Source: Actinomycetota bacterium
Lineage (GTDB): Bacteria > Actinomycetota > Actinomycetes > Nanopelagicales > Nanopelagicaceae
DNA length: 15,579 nucleotides
Direction: 5' to 3'
Assembly: GCA_026392775.1 (NCBI GenBank)
Contig: JAPLBK010000124.1
Location: 1 to 15,579, forward strand
Positions 8,001 through 15,579 of this stretch are shown one piece after another. The first letter of the stretch is position 1; every line of letters starts with the position of its first letter. A program made the translations under genes and the position numbers. The notes beneath the pieces were generated by a model. The model did no database searches. It had not been told where the DNA came from and saw only the letters and a program-made list of their open reading frames with translations.

Positions 8001-9513
8001 AGAAATAGTCAAAGATTAAACGTGGCTTATCGGAGAGGGCTGCAATAGGAGTGTCTGTTCCCATTGAACCTAGAGCTTCTAATCCATTTTTTGCCATCGG
8101 TGTAATAAGAATGCGCACTTCTTCTTCGGTGTAACCAAATGTACGCTGACGGCGCAACACTGATGAGTGAGGGTAAATAATATGTTCGCGCGAAGGTAGA
8201 TCACTTAACTTGACCATCCCGTCTTGGATCCAGTCTCCGTAAGGAGAAGAGTCAGCTAATTGATCTTTGATTTCAGAATCTTCAATGATACGTCCAGCTT
8301 CAATGTCTACTAAGAACATCTTGCCAGGCTGCAAGCGTCCCTTTCGCACAATGTTTTCAGCAGGAATCTCCAAAACGCCAACTTCAGATGAAAGTACAAC
8401 AAGTCCATCATTTGTTACCCAAAAACGTGATGGGCGCAAACCATTTCGATCAAGAACCGCTCCAACTTGATGCCCATCGGTAAATGTCACACATGCAGGA
8501 CCATCCCATGGCTCCATCAATGATGCATGGAATGCATAGAAATCACGGCGATTCTGCGGCATCGTTTCATGATTTTCCCATGCTTCCGGAATCATCATTA
8601 AAACTGCATGGGGCAAGGAACGACCACCCAAATAGAGCAGCTCTAGAACTTCGTCAAAGGAAGCCGAGTCACTACCTGACATTTCAACAATCGGGAATAA
8701 ACGCTTGAGATCTCCTGGAATTAATTCACTTTCAAGTAAAGACTCACGTGCACGCATCCAGTTTCGGTTTCCCTTAACAGTATTGATTTCACCGTTGTGG
8801 GCAATAAAGCGATAAGGGTGCGCCAGTGGCCAAGAAGGAAAAGTATTAGTTGAAAAGCGTGAGTGGACGAGTGCAAGTGGTGAAATAACTCGCTCATCAG
8901 AGAGATCTGGGAAAAACTCTTCTAGTTGTCCAGTTGTAAGCATGCCCTTATAAACAATTGTTTGGGATGAAAGAGAAGGGAAATACACTTTTAAACCATG
9001 TTCGGCGCGTTTGCGCAAACAGAATGCTATGCGATCTAGAGCTAAGCCTGATTCTCCATTGGCTCCTGAAAGAAAAATCTGTTGAAAATTTGGCATGACT
9101 GACAGTGCTGTTTTGCCAAGTGATTTTGAGTTAATTGGTAGCTCGCGCCATCCTAAGACTTTCAATCCTTCTTCTACTGCAATCTTCTCTATTGCAGCTT
9201 TAACATCGACACCCTTTTCAACAAATGCAATGCCAGATGCATAGGAGCCAGCTAACGGTAAATCAAAAGCAGTTACTTCTTGATAAAACTTATCTGGAAT
9301 ACGAATAAGAATTCCTGCACCATCACCACTATCTGGTTCGGCTCCAGATGCACCGCGGTGTTCTAAGTTGCGAAGTGCGGTGAGAGCTTTTTCAACAATC
9401 TCATGTGTTGCTACTTTATTAAGAGTTGCCACCATCGCCACACCGCAGGCATCATGTTCTTGCGCAGGGTCATAGAGACCTTGTGCATGCGGGTAATTGG
9501 AAGGCAAAGCCAT
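4996..9513 (-). CDS. gltB: Glutamate synthase large subunit
   Basis: The alpha subunit of ferredoxin/NADPH-type GOGAT frees ammonia from glutamine and joins it to 2-oxoglutarate to give glutamate. It works with glutamine synthetase as the low-ammonium assimilation route. Its 1505 residues match the usual length. Domains in order: a class II amidotransferase domain whose nucleophile is C23 after a short propeptide ending EHDA; a central domain (ca. 440-740); the FMN/synthase barrel (ca. 850-1220) with [13 protein letters not shown] and GQLPGNKV; a 3Fe-4S site at C1121, C1127, C1132; and a C-terminal GXGXG repeat domain with [15 protein letters not shown] precedes the ATG by about ten bases. 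The 98-base gap upstream may hold a promoter. Confidence 0.98.
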   Translation of the reverse strand: MALPSNYPHAQGLYDPAQEHDACGVAMVATLNKVATHEIVEKALTALRNLEHRGASGAEPDSGDGAGILIRIPDKFYQEVTAFDLPLAGSYASGIAFVEKGVDVKAAIEKIAVEEGLKVLGWRELPINSKSLGKTALSVMPNFQQIFLSGANGESGLALDRIAFCLRKRAEHGLKVYFPSLSSQTIVYKGMLTTGQLEEFFPDLSDERVISPLALVHSRFSTNTFPSWPLAHPYRFIAHNGEINTVKGNRNWMRARESLLESELIPGDLKRLFPIVEMSGSDSASFDEVLELLYLGGRSLPHAVLMMIPEAWENHETMPQNRRDFYAFHASLMEPWDGPACVTFTDGHQVGAVLDRNGLRPSRFWVTNDGLVVLSSEVGVLEIPAENIVRKGRLQPGKMFLVDIEAGRIIEDSEIKDQLADSSPYGDWIQDGMVKLSDLPSREHIIYPHSSVLRRQRTFGYTEEEVRILITPMAKNGLEALGSMGTDTPIAALSDKPRLIFDYFSQLFAQVTNPPLDAIREELVTSLGTSMGPEHNLLDPGPSSCRQISLAFPVIDNDELAKIIHVNADGEYPGLSAHVIRGLFFVAAGGDSLRERIEEIKAEVSQAINDGAHIIVLSDRDADAEEAPIPSLLLTSAVHHHLIREKTRTKVGLVIEAGDVREVHHVALLIGYGAAAVNPYLAMETAEDLVLQGVITGITPEKAVRNLIKSLGKGVLKVMSKMGISTIASYTGAQVFEAIGLSQELVDEYFVGTTSRLGGVNLDVIAQETIARHHIAYPPGGAIPGTKRLPIGGEYQWRREGEPHLFDPETVFTLQHSTRNKRYDVFKRYTDRVNDQSTRLMTLRGLFGFNEGVRPAISIDEVESASEIIKRFSTGAMSYGSISQEAHETLAVAMNRLGGKSNTGEGGEDPERYLKMANGDSKRSAIKQVASGRFGVTSDYLVNSDDIQIKIAQGAKPGEGGQLPGNKVYPWIAKVRYSTPGVGLISPPPHHDIYSIEDLAQLIHDLKNANKNARVHVKLVAEVGVGTVAAGVSKAHADVVLISGHDGGTGASPLTSLKHAGAPWELGLAETQQTLLLNNLRDRIVVQADGQLKTGRDVVIAALLGAEEFGFATAPLVVSGCIMMRVCHLDTCPVGVATQNPELRKRFTGKPEFVETFFEYIAEEVREILASLGFKTLLEAVGHVEYLDTKRAVDHWKASGLDLSPLLTRPDVISSLHNTSVQDHGLDAALDNQLISLSQAALANKELVRIDLPVRNVNRTVGTMLGAEITRKYGGAGLPDDTIDVTLHGSAGQSLGAFIPRGLTIRLYGDSNDYVGKGISGGRIIVRPDEKSKFNSFENVIAGNVIGYGATSGQIMIRGVVGERFCVRNSGATAIVEGIGDHGCEYMTGGSVVVLGHIGRNFAAGMSGGRAFVLDLDSANVNTDMVDILAVPEEQKEILRSLISNFAQETGSVVASNLIKDWDNAIKRISLVMPRDYARVLDAMSRATREGLPVDALVMEVAANG

Positions 9514-9611
9514 GGCGTCAGAGCTCCTGTTGTCAAAAACGATGTGAGGGACAACCTTGGCCCTGTGTTACTGGTAAAGGGTAGCAAGAAATGCGCTAAT
9601 TTCCACAGCAG
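9514..9611 (-). promoter_or_regulatory. Leader region of gltB with an inverted repeat
   Basis: This 98-base gap is the largest between trpE and pyk and may hold the gltBD promoter. GTTGTC (9529-9534) and GACAAC (9550-9555) form a perfect 6-bp inverted repeat with a 15-base spacer, 16 bases upstream of the start codon. It could be an operator, or a hairpin close to the ribosome site. I find no convincing -10/-35 pair and no clear terminator for the preceding gene. Confidence 0.3.
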
Positions 9612-10319
9612 CTAAATCCCAGAGATATTGGCAACCATTCCTATTGCTGCGGTGATGAGCATGCCCAAACAGCCTCCGATGATCACTCGGATGGTTGGGA
9701 TCAAGAGCTTGGAGCCCGCGGTCCTGGCGCTGAGTATTCCGGTAAGAAATAAGCCAACGAGTGTGAAGGCAACAATGCTCCATGCTTGAGCACCGATAGC
9801 TGGTGCAAAGGCTCCCAAGAGTGGGATAAATCCTCCTGCTGTAAAACTTAGAGCAGATGCAACTGCTGCCTGAATTGGGCGGGCCTTTGTGTGGGGATAC
9901 TGACCCAACTCATCACGCAAGTGCGCAGCAAGTGGATCTTTCTTATGCATCTCTTGTGCAACAGTTAACGCAAGTTCAGGTGAAAGACCTCGAGCGATAT
10001 AAATGTGTTGGAGCTCTAAAAGTTCTCCCTCAGGATCTGCAGCAAGATGTTCAATTTCTAATTTGCGATCTGATTCTTCAATATCGTTTTGAGAACGAAC
10101 AGAAACATATTCCCCTACTGCCATAGACATTGCACCTGCAGAAATTCCCGCAAGCCCCACCGTCAAAAGGAGATCGGTTTTACCGGCCGCAGCGACACCA
10201 ATCATCAAAGATGCTGTTGAGACTAAGCCATCATTTGCACCAAGAACTGCAGCACGCAACCAACCTGCACGATGAGTGCGGTGGTGAAGATTGCGTTGGT
10301 ATACCTCTTCTAGTGCCAT
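9612..10319 (-). CDS. VIT/CCC1-family divalent metal (Fe/Mn) transporter
   Basis: This 235-residue membrane protein of the VIT1/CCC1 family moves ferrous iron or manganese out of the cytoplasm. About five membrane segments are visible: near 22-44, 50-70, 150-172, 178-197 and 208-230. D30 (ANDGLVS) and E70 (VGEYVSVRSQ) are in the family's metal-path positions. The long cytoplasmic section (75-145) is rich in Glu/Asp and matches the metal-binding helices. There is no N-terminal ferritin-like domain, unlike some bacterial members. AGGTAGG upstream supports the start. It follows lgt by 21 bases and precedes gltB by 98, so it is probably read with the upstream operon. Metal choice cannot be told from sequence. 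Confidence 0.92.
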   Translation of the reverse strand: MALEEVYQRNLHHRTHRAGWLRAAVLGANDGLVSTASLMIGVAAAGKTDLLLTVGLAGISAGAMSMAVGEYVSVRSQNDIEESDRKLEIEHLAADPEGELLELQHIYIARGLSPELALTVAQEMHKKDPLAAHLRDELGQYPHTKARPIQAAVASALSFTAGGFIPLLGAFAPAIGAQAWSIVAFTLVGLFLTGILSARTAGSKLLIPTIRVIIGGCLGMLITAAIGMVANISGI

Positions 10320-10340
10320 ACCGATGAGCCTACCTGAAAG

Positions 10341-11147
10341 TCAATCGACTTTGCGCGACTGCATGCGAAACATCACGGCCCCACCCACAACAACAATCAA
10401 ACTGACCCATATATTTAGGCGTAGGCCAGCAATTGTGTGAGCAAAATCAATACGGATAGATTCAATTATTAATCGGCCCAATGAATACACCATTACATAG
10501 AGGGAAAAGATCTGCCCCGGTGCTAAGCGCTTTCCTAACCTGATAAGCACAAAGGCCAAACCTGCACACCATATCGATTCATAGAGAAATGTTGGGTGAA
10601 AGGTTTCAAATGCAGAGTAACCCGTAGGTCGATATTGCGCTGGGACTTCTAACGCCCACGGCGCATTTAATGGTCGCCCAAATAGTTCAATATTGAACCA
10701 ATTGCCAAATCTGCCAATTGCTTGGGCAAATAAAATCCCAGGAGCTAGCGCATCCAAAAAATGAGCAAAATTTGGCAATTGCGTGCGCTTAGCTAATTGG
10801 CGATACCTCCACCATGCACCGATGACACCAAGTGAAATTGCCCCCCAAATACCCAAACCACCCTCCCAGATTTTGAAAACATCAATTGGGTTTCCGCCAG
10901 AACCAAAATATGCATCTGGTGAGGTGATCACGTGATAAATGCGCCCACCAATGATTCCTACAGGAACGGCAGTGATGGCAACCTCTGAAACAACTGACTT
11001 AGCTTCCGGTGCGTGAGCACGAAAGCGCTTATCCCCCAACCAAATGGCAATGGCAATACCAGTAATTATGCATAAGGCGTAGAGATGAAAAGTAAATGGG
11101 CCCAACTCCAACGATGAAACTGTTGGCGATGGAATTGAGCGAATCAA
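10341..11147 (-). CDS. lgt: Prolipoprotein diacylglyceryl transferase
   Basis: This integral membrane enzyme moves diacylglycerol from phosphatidylglycerol to the lipobox cysteine of prolipoproteins, the first step of lipoprotein maturation. It has 268 residues and about seven membrane segments. The signature AIGRFGNWFNIELFG holds R146 and N149. Y23, H184 and E190, and Y221/R225 fit other conserved sites. Where E. coli has His103, this protein has W101 (WEGGLGIWGA), a pattern I associate with actinobacterial Lgt. The start is TTG, 3 bases after the dsbA-like stop. No ATG lies nearby, and the opening IRSIPSPTV fits the family's N-terminus. The Shine-Dalgarno sequence is weak, so translation probably depends on coupling. 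Confidence 0.95.
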   Translation of the reverse strand: MIRSIPSPTVSSLELGPFTFHLYALCIITGIAIAIWLGDKRFRAHAPEAKSVVSEVAITAVPVGIIGGRIYHVITSPDAYFGSGGNPIDVFKIWEGGLGIWGAISLGVIGAWWRYRQLAKRTQLPNFAHFLDALAPGILFAQAIGRFGNWFNIELFGRPLNAPWALEVPAQYRPTGYSAFETFHPTFLYESIWCAGLAFVLIRLGKRLAPGQIFSLYVMVYSLGRLIIESIRIDFAHTIAGLRLNIWVSLIVVVGGAVMFRMQSRKVD

Positions 11148-11150
11148 GGC

Positions 11151-11870
11151 TTAGCTTGCTTCGAAGGCTGCGGCGAACTCTTCAAGTATGAATCCATTAT
11201 TCTTACGCTCCCACAACTTACCGTTGAAGAACACGGTTGGAGTTCCTTGAACCTTGTACTTACCCATTGACTCATAGGCTGCTTTCACCTTATCTAGCTT
11301 TGAACCTTTGGTCACACAATCAATGAAACTCTGGGAAGTAAGACCTGCATAACTACCAATTTTGATTAAATTTTCTGTTGAGTAGAAGCCTGAATTTTCA
11401 AGTACTGGCTGCACCAAATACATAGCCTTATGGAAGTCAAGATAACGAGCCTCATCAGCTGCGCAGTAAGCAGCATTTGAAGCAGAAACTGATTCATTGC
11501 CTAAGAAAGAGAGAACGTGATAAACGACATTAGCCTTTTTAGCGCGCACTAAATCATCAATAAACTCACCATTGGCCTGCTCAAAGGTATTACAGACTGG
11601 ACACTGTGGGTCTTCCCAAATATCAACAGTTTTTGCTGCACCATTGTTAAATGTAATGCCAGCACCATTAGCGTCATCAACTGTTGAAGTAACTGTTGGT
11701 CCAACTTTAAAATCGTTCAAGATCGCAAATGACTCATTGGCTTTACTCTTTTCACCAACAACGCTGAAAATGGCCCCCGATGCAACAACCAGGGTGACCA
11801 TTCCAATTACTAACCATCTGGTGAAGTTATCTCCGCCAGATGCTTTAGTTGCCTTAGCCTGCTTTGCCAT
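11151..11870 (-). CDS. Membrane-anchored DsbA/thioredoxin-fold thiol oxidoreductase
   Basis: This 239-residue protein has one N-terminal membrane anchor (about 18-38) preceded by a basic stretch, so its catalytic part faces outside. The thioredoxin fold runs from about 58 to the end. It has an active-site CPVC (C90, C93) after WEDPQ and a cis-proline at T210-P211 (QGTPTVFF). A second cysteine pair, C136 and C185, lies in the helical insert, as in many actinobacterial DsbA-like proteins. It likely makes or isomerises disulfides in exported proteins. GAGGAG before the ATG is a strong ribosome site. Its start abuts the stop of the MauE/DoxX-like gene (TAAATG), which points to a functional pair. 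Confidence 0.92.
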   Translation of the reverse strand: MAKQAKATKASGGDNFTRWLVIGMVTLVVASGAIFSVVGEKSKANESFAILNDFKVGPTVTSTVDDANGAGITFNNGAAKTVDIWEDPQCPVCNTFEQANGEFIDDLVRAKKANVVYHVLSFLGNESVSASNAAYCAADEARYLDFHKAMYLVQPVLENSGFYSTENLIKIGSYAGLTSQSFIDCVTKGSKLDKVKAAYESMGKYKVQGTPTVFFNGKLWERKNNGFILEEFAAAFEAS

Positions 11871-12368
11871 TTACTGCTCCTCGATATTGTGAAGTGGTTT
11901 TTCTATGCTGAGACGTCCGTAGGGGAAAAAGTATAGATAAGTACCGCACAAAGCCAAACCTAAATCGCGCAGAATCTCCTTGAGATAGGCGCTCTGTGCT
12001 TCGGCAGCTTTACTTGCATCAACTTCGCCTCCCCCGCCAAAGCATCCGCAGTCAATGAGGATGCCGCGGGCCCACACCGAGATAATTGCGGCGGTAAAAA
12101 CAATCATTATGGCAGTGCCAACTACTGCAGCTAATCGTGTGGTGAGACCAATAATGAGAAGAATCCCGAGAGCGATCTCTAGCCACGGCAATGCGTAGCC
12201 CATTAGGTGCGCCAGATTTATTGGCAAGATTTTATAGGCAGCAACTGCGCTAGCTGACTCAGAGGGTTTGAAAGCTTTTAAACCCCCTGCTACTAACAAC
12301 ACTCCACCAAGAAGAATGCGACAAAGCAGCGTAATAAAGGGTTGGTATTTCTTATGCAAAGTACTCAT
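11871..12368 (-). CDS. MauE/DoxX-like membrane protein
   Basis: This 165-residue membrane protein has four or five hydrophobic segments (about 12-32, 48-80, 83-100, 131-148). LLGGVLLVAGGLKAFKP near the N-terminus and DCGCFGG at 106-112 are typical of the MauE/DoxX-like group. C107 and C109 form a CXC pair near the membrane face and are the likely redox site. MauE-type proteins supply or remove electrons for a partner thiol protein. The next gene, with no gap, encodes a DsbA-like protein that would be that partner. The ATG overlaps the trpA stop as ATGA. The reaction is inferred from family and neighbour. Confidence 0.85.
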   Translation of the reverse strand: MSTLHKKYQPFITLLCRILLGGVLLVAGGLKAFKPSESASAVAAYKILPINLAHLMGYALPWLEIALGILLIIGLTTRLAAVVGTAIMIVFTAAIISVWARGILIDCGCFGGGGEVDASKAAEAQSAYLKEILRDLGLALCGTYLYFFPYGRLSIEKPLHNIEEQ

Positions 12369-13168
12369 CGGCCTTCACGCACTCCTAACGCCAACTCCTT
12401 TGCTAATGCTGAAATCGAATCTAGGCCTTCTTGCTCAGATTTGGCGTTTAGAAGCAGTTTAATAAAAGCAGAACCAACAATGACACCATCAGCATAGGCT
12501 GCAACTTGCTTTGCCTGTTCACGTGTTGAAACACCCAAACCAACTGAGACTGGCAGCGCAGTTGTCTTTTTCACCCTTGCAACTAAGGCACTAGCATCAA
12601 CTGAAACATTAGTTCTTGCTCCCGTTACTCCCATGACAGATGCTGCATAAACAAAGCCACCTGTTTTAGAAGTTACTTGAGTTAAGCGAGCATCTGAAGT
12701 ACTTGGTGCAACAACATAAATCGGATTGATCCTGGAGTTCCCAACCGCCTCTAACCAGCGTCCAGATTCTTCAATTGTCAGATCTGGTGTAATAACCCCA
12801 GAGCCACCATTGTCTGCAATGGATTGTGCAAACTCATTCACACCATATTTTTCAATCGGATTCCAATAGGTCATAACAACTGCTGCAACACCGGTTGCAC
12901 TTGCCACCTTTAGTGCGGAAAAAACATCTGCAGCATTTGTCCCACCTTTGATGGAAATCTCTGCTGCTTCTTGAATAGTTGGGCCATCCATAATCGGATC
13001 GCTGTAGGGATATCCAATTTCAATTGCGTCAACGCCAGCGTCAGCCAAGGCTTTGATTGCTTTTTCACAACCTGACTTGGAAGGAAATCCTGCTGGAATA
13101 TATGCAATCAGTGCGGCTCTATTTTCTGCACGAACTTGTTCAAAAACTAAATCTAAAGCCGTGCTCAC
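12365..13168 (-). CDS. trpA: Tryptophan synthase alpha chain
   Basis: The alpha chain splits indole-3-glycerol phosphate into indole and glyceraldehyde 3-phosphate and channels indole to TrpB. Its 267 residues match the normal length of this TIM barrel. Catalytic E50 ([11 protein letters not shown]) and D61 (IMDGPTIQ) correspond to E. coli Glu49 and Asp60. The phosphate loop is at [10 protein letters not shown] and [10 protein letters not shown]. The start is GTG, overlapping the trpB stop as GTGA. The Shine-Dalgarno bases (GGAAT) lie inside a 10-bp palindrome CGGAATTCCG at 13171-13180 in the end of trpB. Confidence 0.97.
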   Translation of the reverse strand: MSTALDLVFEQVRAENRAALIAYIPAGFPSKSGCEKAIKALADAGVDAIEIGYPYSDPIMDGPTIQEAAEISIKGGTNAADVFSALKVASATGVAAVVMTYWNPIEKYGVNEFAQSIADNGGSGVITPDLTIEESGRWLEAVGNSRINPIYVVAPSTSDARLTQVTSKTGGFVYAASVMGVTGARTNVSVDASALVARVKKTTALPVSVGLGVSTREQAKQVAAYADGVIVGSAFIKLLLNAKSEQEGLDSISALAKELALGVREGR

Positions 13169-14361
13169 AACGGAATTCCGAAATAATCTGCAGCTGTCTG
13201 AACATCCTTATCCCCACGGCCAGATAGGTTAATGAGCAGAGTCGCATCAGGACCTAACTCATTTCCAATCACTAATGCACCAGCTAACGCATGAGCAGTT
13301 TCAATCGCTGGAATTATTCCTTCAGTCCGAGAAAAGAGAGAGAACGCGGCCATGGCAGCATCATCATTAACCGCGCGATACTCGGCACGACCAATGTCAT
13401 GCAAGTATGCATGCTCTGGACCAACGCCTGGATAATCTAAACCGGCAGAGATTGAATGAGATTCAACAGTTTGGCCGTTTTCATCTTGCAAAACATAAGA
13501 ACGAGTCCCGTGCAAAACACCCTCTGAACCACCGCTAATTGTTGCTGCATGGCGACCAGTTTCAATTCCATCGCCGCCTGCTTCTAATCCAATCAAGCGC
13601 ACGCCAGCATCTGGAATGAATGCATGGAAAATTCCTATTGCGTTGGATCCTCCCCCAACGCATGCAAGAACAGCATCAGGTAATCTCCCAGTCAACGCTA
13701 AAACCTGTTCGCGGGATTCTTCACCAATTATTTTATGGAAATCGCGCACCATCGTTGGAAATGGGTGTGGTCCAGCAACGGTGCCCAACATGTAATGTGT
13801 CGTTGCAACATTTGTTACCCAATCGCGCATTGCTTCATTGATTGCATCTTTTAACGTGCGAGAGCCTGATGTCACCGGAAATACTTCAGCACCTAACAAT
13901 TTCATTCGGGCCACATTGAGTGCTTGACGGCGCGTGTCTTCTTCGCCCATGTAAACAACACACTCAAGTCCCATTAACGCCGCGGCCGTTGCCGCGGCAA
14001 CACCATGTTGTCCTGCACCGGTTTCAGCGATGATGCGCTTCTTGCCCATTTTCTTTGTAAGTAAAGCTTGACCTAAAACATTATTAATCTTGTGACTACC
14101 GGTGTGGTTGAGATCCTCGCGCTTGAGCAAAATTCTTGCGCCACCTGCATGTTCAGAAAATCTCTTAGCTTCTGTGATGATGCTTGGACGTCCTGTATAT
14201 GTGCGGTGAAGTTCGGCAAGCTCTGCTTGAAAAACTGGATCGGTTTTTGCAGCATTGTGGGCTGCTTCTAACTCATCCAAAGCTCCAATAAGTGCTTCAG
14301 GCACAAAGCGTCCACCGTATTGACCAAAATGGCCAAGAACATCACTTGTCTGGATTCTCAT
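13165..14361 (-). CDS. trpB: Tryptophan synthase beta chain
   Basis: This PLP enzyme joins indole and serine to make tryptophan, in an alpha2-beta2 complex with TrpA. It has 398 residues, the classic TrpB1 type. PLP Lys is K91 in HTGSHKINN, catalytic E113 is in AETGAGQHG, and the PLP phosphate loop is GGGSN (236-240). The N-terminus [15 protein letters not shown] is typical. The ATG overlaps the trpC stop as ATGA, with AGGATAGG upstream. A GC-rich hairpin sits inside the gene at 13979-13998. Confidence 0.98.
   Translation of the reverse strand: MRIQTSDVLGHFGQYGGRFVPEALIGALDELEAAHNAAKTDPVFQAELAELHRTYTGRPSIITEAKRFSEHAGGARILLKREDLNHTGSHKINNVLGQALLTKKMGKKRIIAETGAGQHGVAAATAAALMGLECVVYMGEEDTRRQALNVARMKLLGAEVFPVTSGSRTLKDAINEAMRDWVTNVATTHYMLGTVAGPHPFPTMVRDFHKIIGEESREQVLALTGRLPDAVLACVGGGSNAIGIFHAFIPDAGVRLIGLEAGGDGIETGRHAATISGGSEGVLHGTRSYVLQDENGQTVESHSISAGLDYPGVGPEHAYLHDIGRAEYRAVNDDAAMAAFSLFSRTEGIIPAIETAHALAGALVIGNELGPDATLLINLSGRGDKDVQTAADYFGIPL
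13979..13998. repeat. GC-rich hairpin inside trpB
   Basis: GCCGCGGC, itself palindromic, occurs twice with a 4-base spacer, giving an 8-bp all-GC stem. An overlapping 14-bp perfect palindrome spans 13988-14001. It encodes two runs of three alanines (AAATAAA), which probably accounts for it. Confidence 0.4.
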
Positions 14362-15143
14362 GGGCCAATCCTATCCTCGCCCAGAAGTTCACGCATCGCC
14401 AACTCTGGATTGGAAGATTTAACCAAGGCCTCACCCACCAAAATTGCGCTAGCGCCATTACTTTGCGCAAACTCCACCTCGGCCCGTGTAGAGATACCAG
14501 ATTCTGCCACCCGTACCAAATCCTTTGGAATGAGTGGTAATAGTTCGGCAAATGCGCCAGCATCAACATCTAATGTTTTTAGATTACGAGAATTGACACC
14601 AACAATACGTGGTGAAATATCTAATGCTCTTTCAAGTTCATCATGGGTATGTACTTCGACAAGTGAGCGCATGCCTAAGCCTTCAGCCAGTTGATGAAAA
14701 TCAATAAGCTGTGACTTACTTAATGCTGCAACTATCAGAAGCACAACATCGGCACCATGAGCACGTGCTTCAAAGAATTGATACTCGTCAACCATAAAAT
14801 CTTTACGCAAAATTGGAATATTCACTCGTGAACGAACGGCATCTAAATCAGCAAGTGATCCACCAAAGCGACGTCGTTCAGTTAAAACACTGATGACACT
14901 GGCTCCAGCGCTTTCATACTGCTCTGCCAAACTTGCAGGATCTGCAATTGTGGCAAGTGCTCCCTTACTTGGGGAAGAGCGCTTGACTTCAGCAATTACT
15001 GAGAGTTCATTGCTTAGCAATGTGTTTAAAGGATCGCGTACTGGCGCCGCTTCATCCATCGCCTCTTGCAGTTGAGCTAATGGTTTTCTGCGAGCTACTA
15101 AATCCTCGCGCACCCCTTCAATGATTGAATCGAGAACGCTCAT
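14358..15143 (-). CDS. trpC: Indole-3-glycerol phosphate synthase
   Basis: This TIM-barrel enzyme closes the indole ring from 1-(2-carboxyphenylamino)-1-deoxyribulose 5-phosphate. It has 261 residues and is not fused to TrpF. Visible catalytic and binding residues are E52, K54 and S57 in [11 protein letters not shown], and K114 in [11 protein letters not shown]. Others lie in the [11 protein letters not shown] segment near 178 and at the phosphate site VGEALVKS. The start codon overlaps the stop of the small membrane gene as ATGA, with AGGAT five bases before it. No trpF is adjacent; actinobacteria commonly use the dual-function PriA instead. Confidence 0.97.
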   Translation of the reverse strand: MSVLDSIIEGVREDLVARRKPLAQLQEAMDEAAPVRDPLNTLLSNELSVIAEVKRSSPSKGALATIADPASLAEQYESAGASVISVLTERRRFGGSLADLDAVRSRVNIPILRKDFMVDEYQFFEARAHGADVVLLIVAALSKSQLIDFHQLAEGLGMRSLVEVHTHDELERALDISPRIVGVNSRNLKTLDVDAGAFAELLPLIPKDLVRVAESGISTRAEVEFAQSNGASAILVGEALVKSSNPELAMRELLGEDRIGP

Positions 15144-15310
15144 TTTTTATCCTGCTCAGTTGGATCAATACCTTCATCAAGTGCGCTCCACGTATTTAGC
15201 ACACGGGGTTTTCTTTCATAGCGCGCAGAAAGTTTGAACTTCTTTCCGATAAGAAGGACTATGGCATAAACAACAAGGATACTCACGCCAATTGCTATTG
15301 ATTGCTCCAT
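15140..15310 (-). CDS. Small trp-operon membrane protein, 56 residues
   Basis: This ORF fills the gap between trpE and trpC exactly. Its ATG shares a base with the trpE stop (TAATG), and its TGA overlaps the trpC ATG (ATGA). The translation begins [20 protein letters not shown], a single membrane helix at about 4-22. KKFK follows, so the C-terminal part is probably cytoplasmic. The tail ends with [17 protein letters not shown] small membrane protein between trpE and trpC recurs in actinobacteria (for example the larger Rv1610 position in M. tuberculosis), but I do not recognise this one's family or function. The tight coupling on both sides is the main evidence that it is real. The Shine-Dalgarno sequence (GAAAG) is weak. 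Confidence 0.8.
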   Translation of the reverse strand: MEQSIAIGVSILVVYAIVLLIGKKFKLSARYERKPRVLNTWSALDEGIDPTEQDKK

Positions 15311-15579
15311 TAGTTCTTTCGCAATCTATTTGCAGAATCAACTGCCATTAAGACCGCCGCTGCCTTATTTCTACACTCTTGATTTTCTGATTCTGCATCA
15401 GAATCTGCAACGATTCCAGCACCCGCTTGTACATATGCAACGCCATCATGAATAAGGGCGGTTCTAATCGCAATACATGTGTCGATGTTTCCTGTGAAAT
15501 CTAGATAGCCAACAATGCCTCCATAGACTCCGCGGCGTGTTGGTTCGAGTTTTTCAATAATCTCCATTGCCCGAGGCTT
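15310..15579 (-). CDS. trpE: Anthranilate synthase component I, C-terminal part (cut by window)
   Basis: This is the last 89 residues of TrpE, continuing past the right edge. TrpE makes anthranilate from chorismate with ammonia from TrpG, the first committed step to tryptophan. The frame stays open to the edge and reads KPRA before [17 protein letters not shown]. The fragment then shows the chorismate-site segments [17 protein letters not shown] and [17 protein letters not shown]. These are the hallmark C-terminal motifs of chorismate-binding enzymes, and [10 protein letters not shown] favours TrpE over PabB. The N-terminal feedback-control domain and any leader or attenuator lie outside the window. 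Confidence 0.95.
   Translation of the reverse strand, partial: KPRAMEIIEKLEPTRRGVYGGIVGYLDFTGNIDTCIAIRTALIHDGVAYVQAGAGIVADSDAESENQECRNKAAAVLMAVDSANRLRKN

Noticed and set aside
9529..9536. Perfect TTGACA hexamer on the minus strand before gltB
   Set aside because: It is too close to the start codon: a matching -10 box would fall inside gltB, and no suitable one is seen.
13979..14001. GC-rich palindromes in trpB as a regulatory element
   Set aside because: Two alanine triplets coded by GCC/GCG/GCA readily produce this pattern; listed as a repeat only.
14320..14694. 124-codon plus-strand open frame across the trpC/trpB junction
   Set aside because: It is antisense to two conserved enzymes, Ser/Thr-rich in the manner of antisense translations, and has no plausible start signal.
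1..15579. CRISPR arrays, insertion sequences, phage or toxin-antitoxin genes
   Set aside because: No regularly spaced repeats, transposase or integrase motifs, or foreign-looking composition were found. All coding space is taken by core actinobacterial genes.

Overview
This window reads as chromosomal DNA from a low-GC, streamlined actinobacterium. A freshwater acI/Nanopelagicales-type organism is my best guess, but it is an inference. The gene order (trpE, small membrane gene, trpC, trpB, trpA, lgt, gltB, gltD, pyk, tRNA, ANTAR regulator, branched-chain amino acid binding protein) is a compressed version of a locus I know from Streptomyces and, in part, Mycobacterium. The base composition is far more AT-rich than in those genera, and intergenic space is almost absent. 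Every gene I can support lies on the minus strand. No mobile element, CRISPR array or plus-strand gene is visible, and no gap exceeds about 140 bases.

From right to left, in the direction of transcription: the C-terminal end of trpE enters at the right edge. It is followed by an unlisted 56-residue membrane protein (15140-15310), then trpC, trpB and trpA. A MauE/DoxX-like membrane protein and a membrane-anchored DsbA-like thiol oxidoreductase follow, then lgt (TTG start). From trpE to lgt all junctions are overlaps, exact abutments or a 3-base gap, so this looks like one translationally coupled operon. A VIT/CCC1-type metal transporter follows after 21 bases. A 98-base gap precedes gltB, which overlaps gltD, which is 9 bases from pyk.

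Left of pyk lies the oddest part. A 73-nt class I tRNA with a CAA (Leu) anticodon sits 28 bases after pyk. The start codon of an ANTAR-domain response regulator begins one base after the tRNA's 3' end. The 3' end of pyk also carries a 22-bp perfect palindrome that hides a perfect Shine-Dalgarno sequence, followed by alternative hairpins around an in-frame AUG. After a 141-base regulatory gap comes a secreted branched-chain amino acid type binding protein with no cysteine. A long 3' hairpin follows it, and at the window edge there is a Shine-Dalgarno sequence for a further gene, probably the rest of the transporter.

Taken together the window covers tryptophan synthesis, nitrogen assimilation (glutamate synthase), the last step of glycolysis, envelope maturation (lipoprotein transfer, extracytoplasmic thiol chemistry), metal handling and amino acid uptake. 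The protein genes are mostly ordinary core genes. The points worth a second look are the tRNA/ANTAR junction, the structured pyk 3' end, the small trp-operon membrane protein and the redox pair inside the trp operon.
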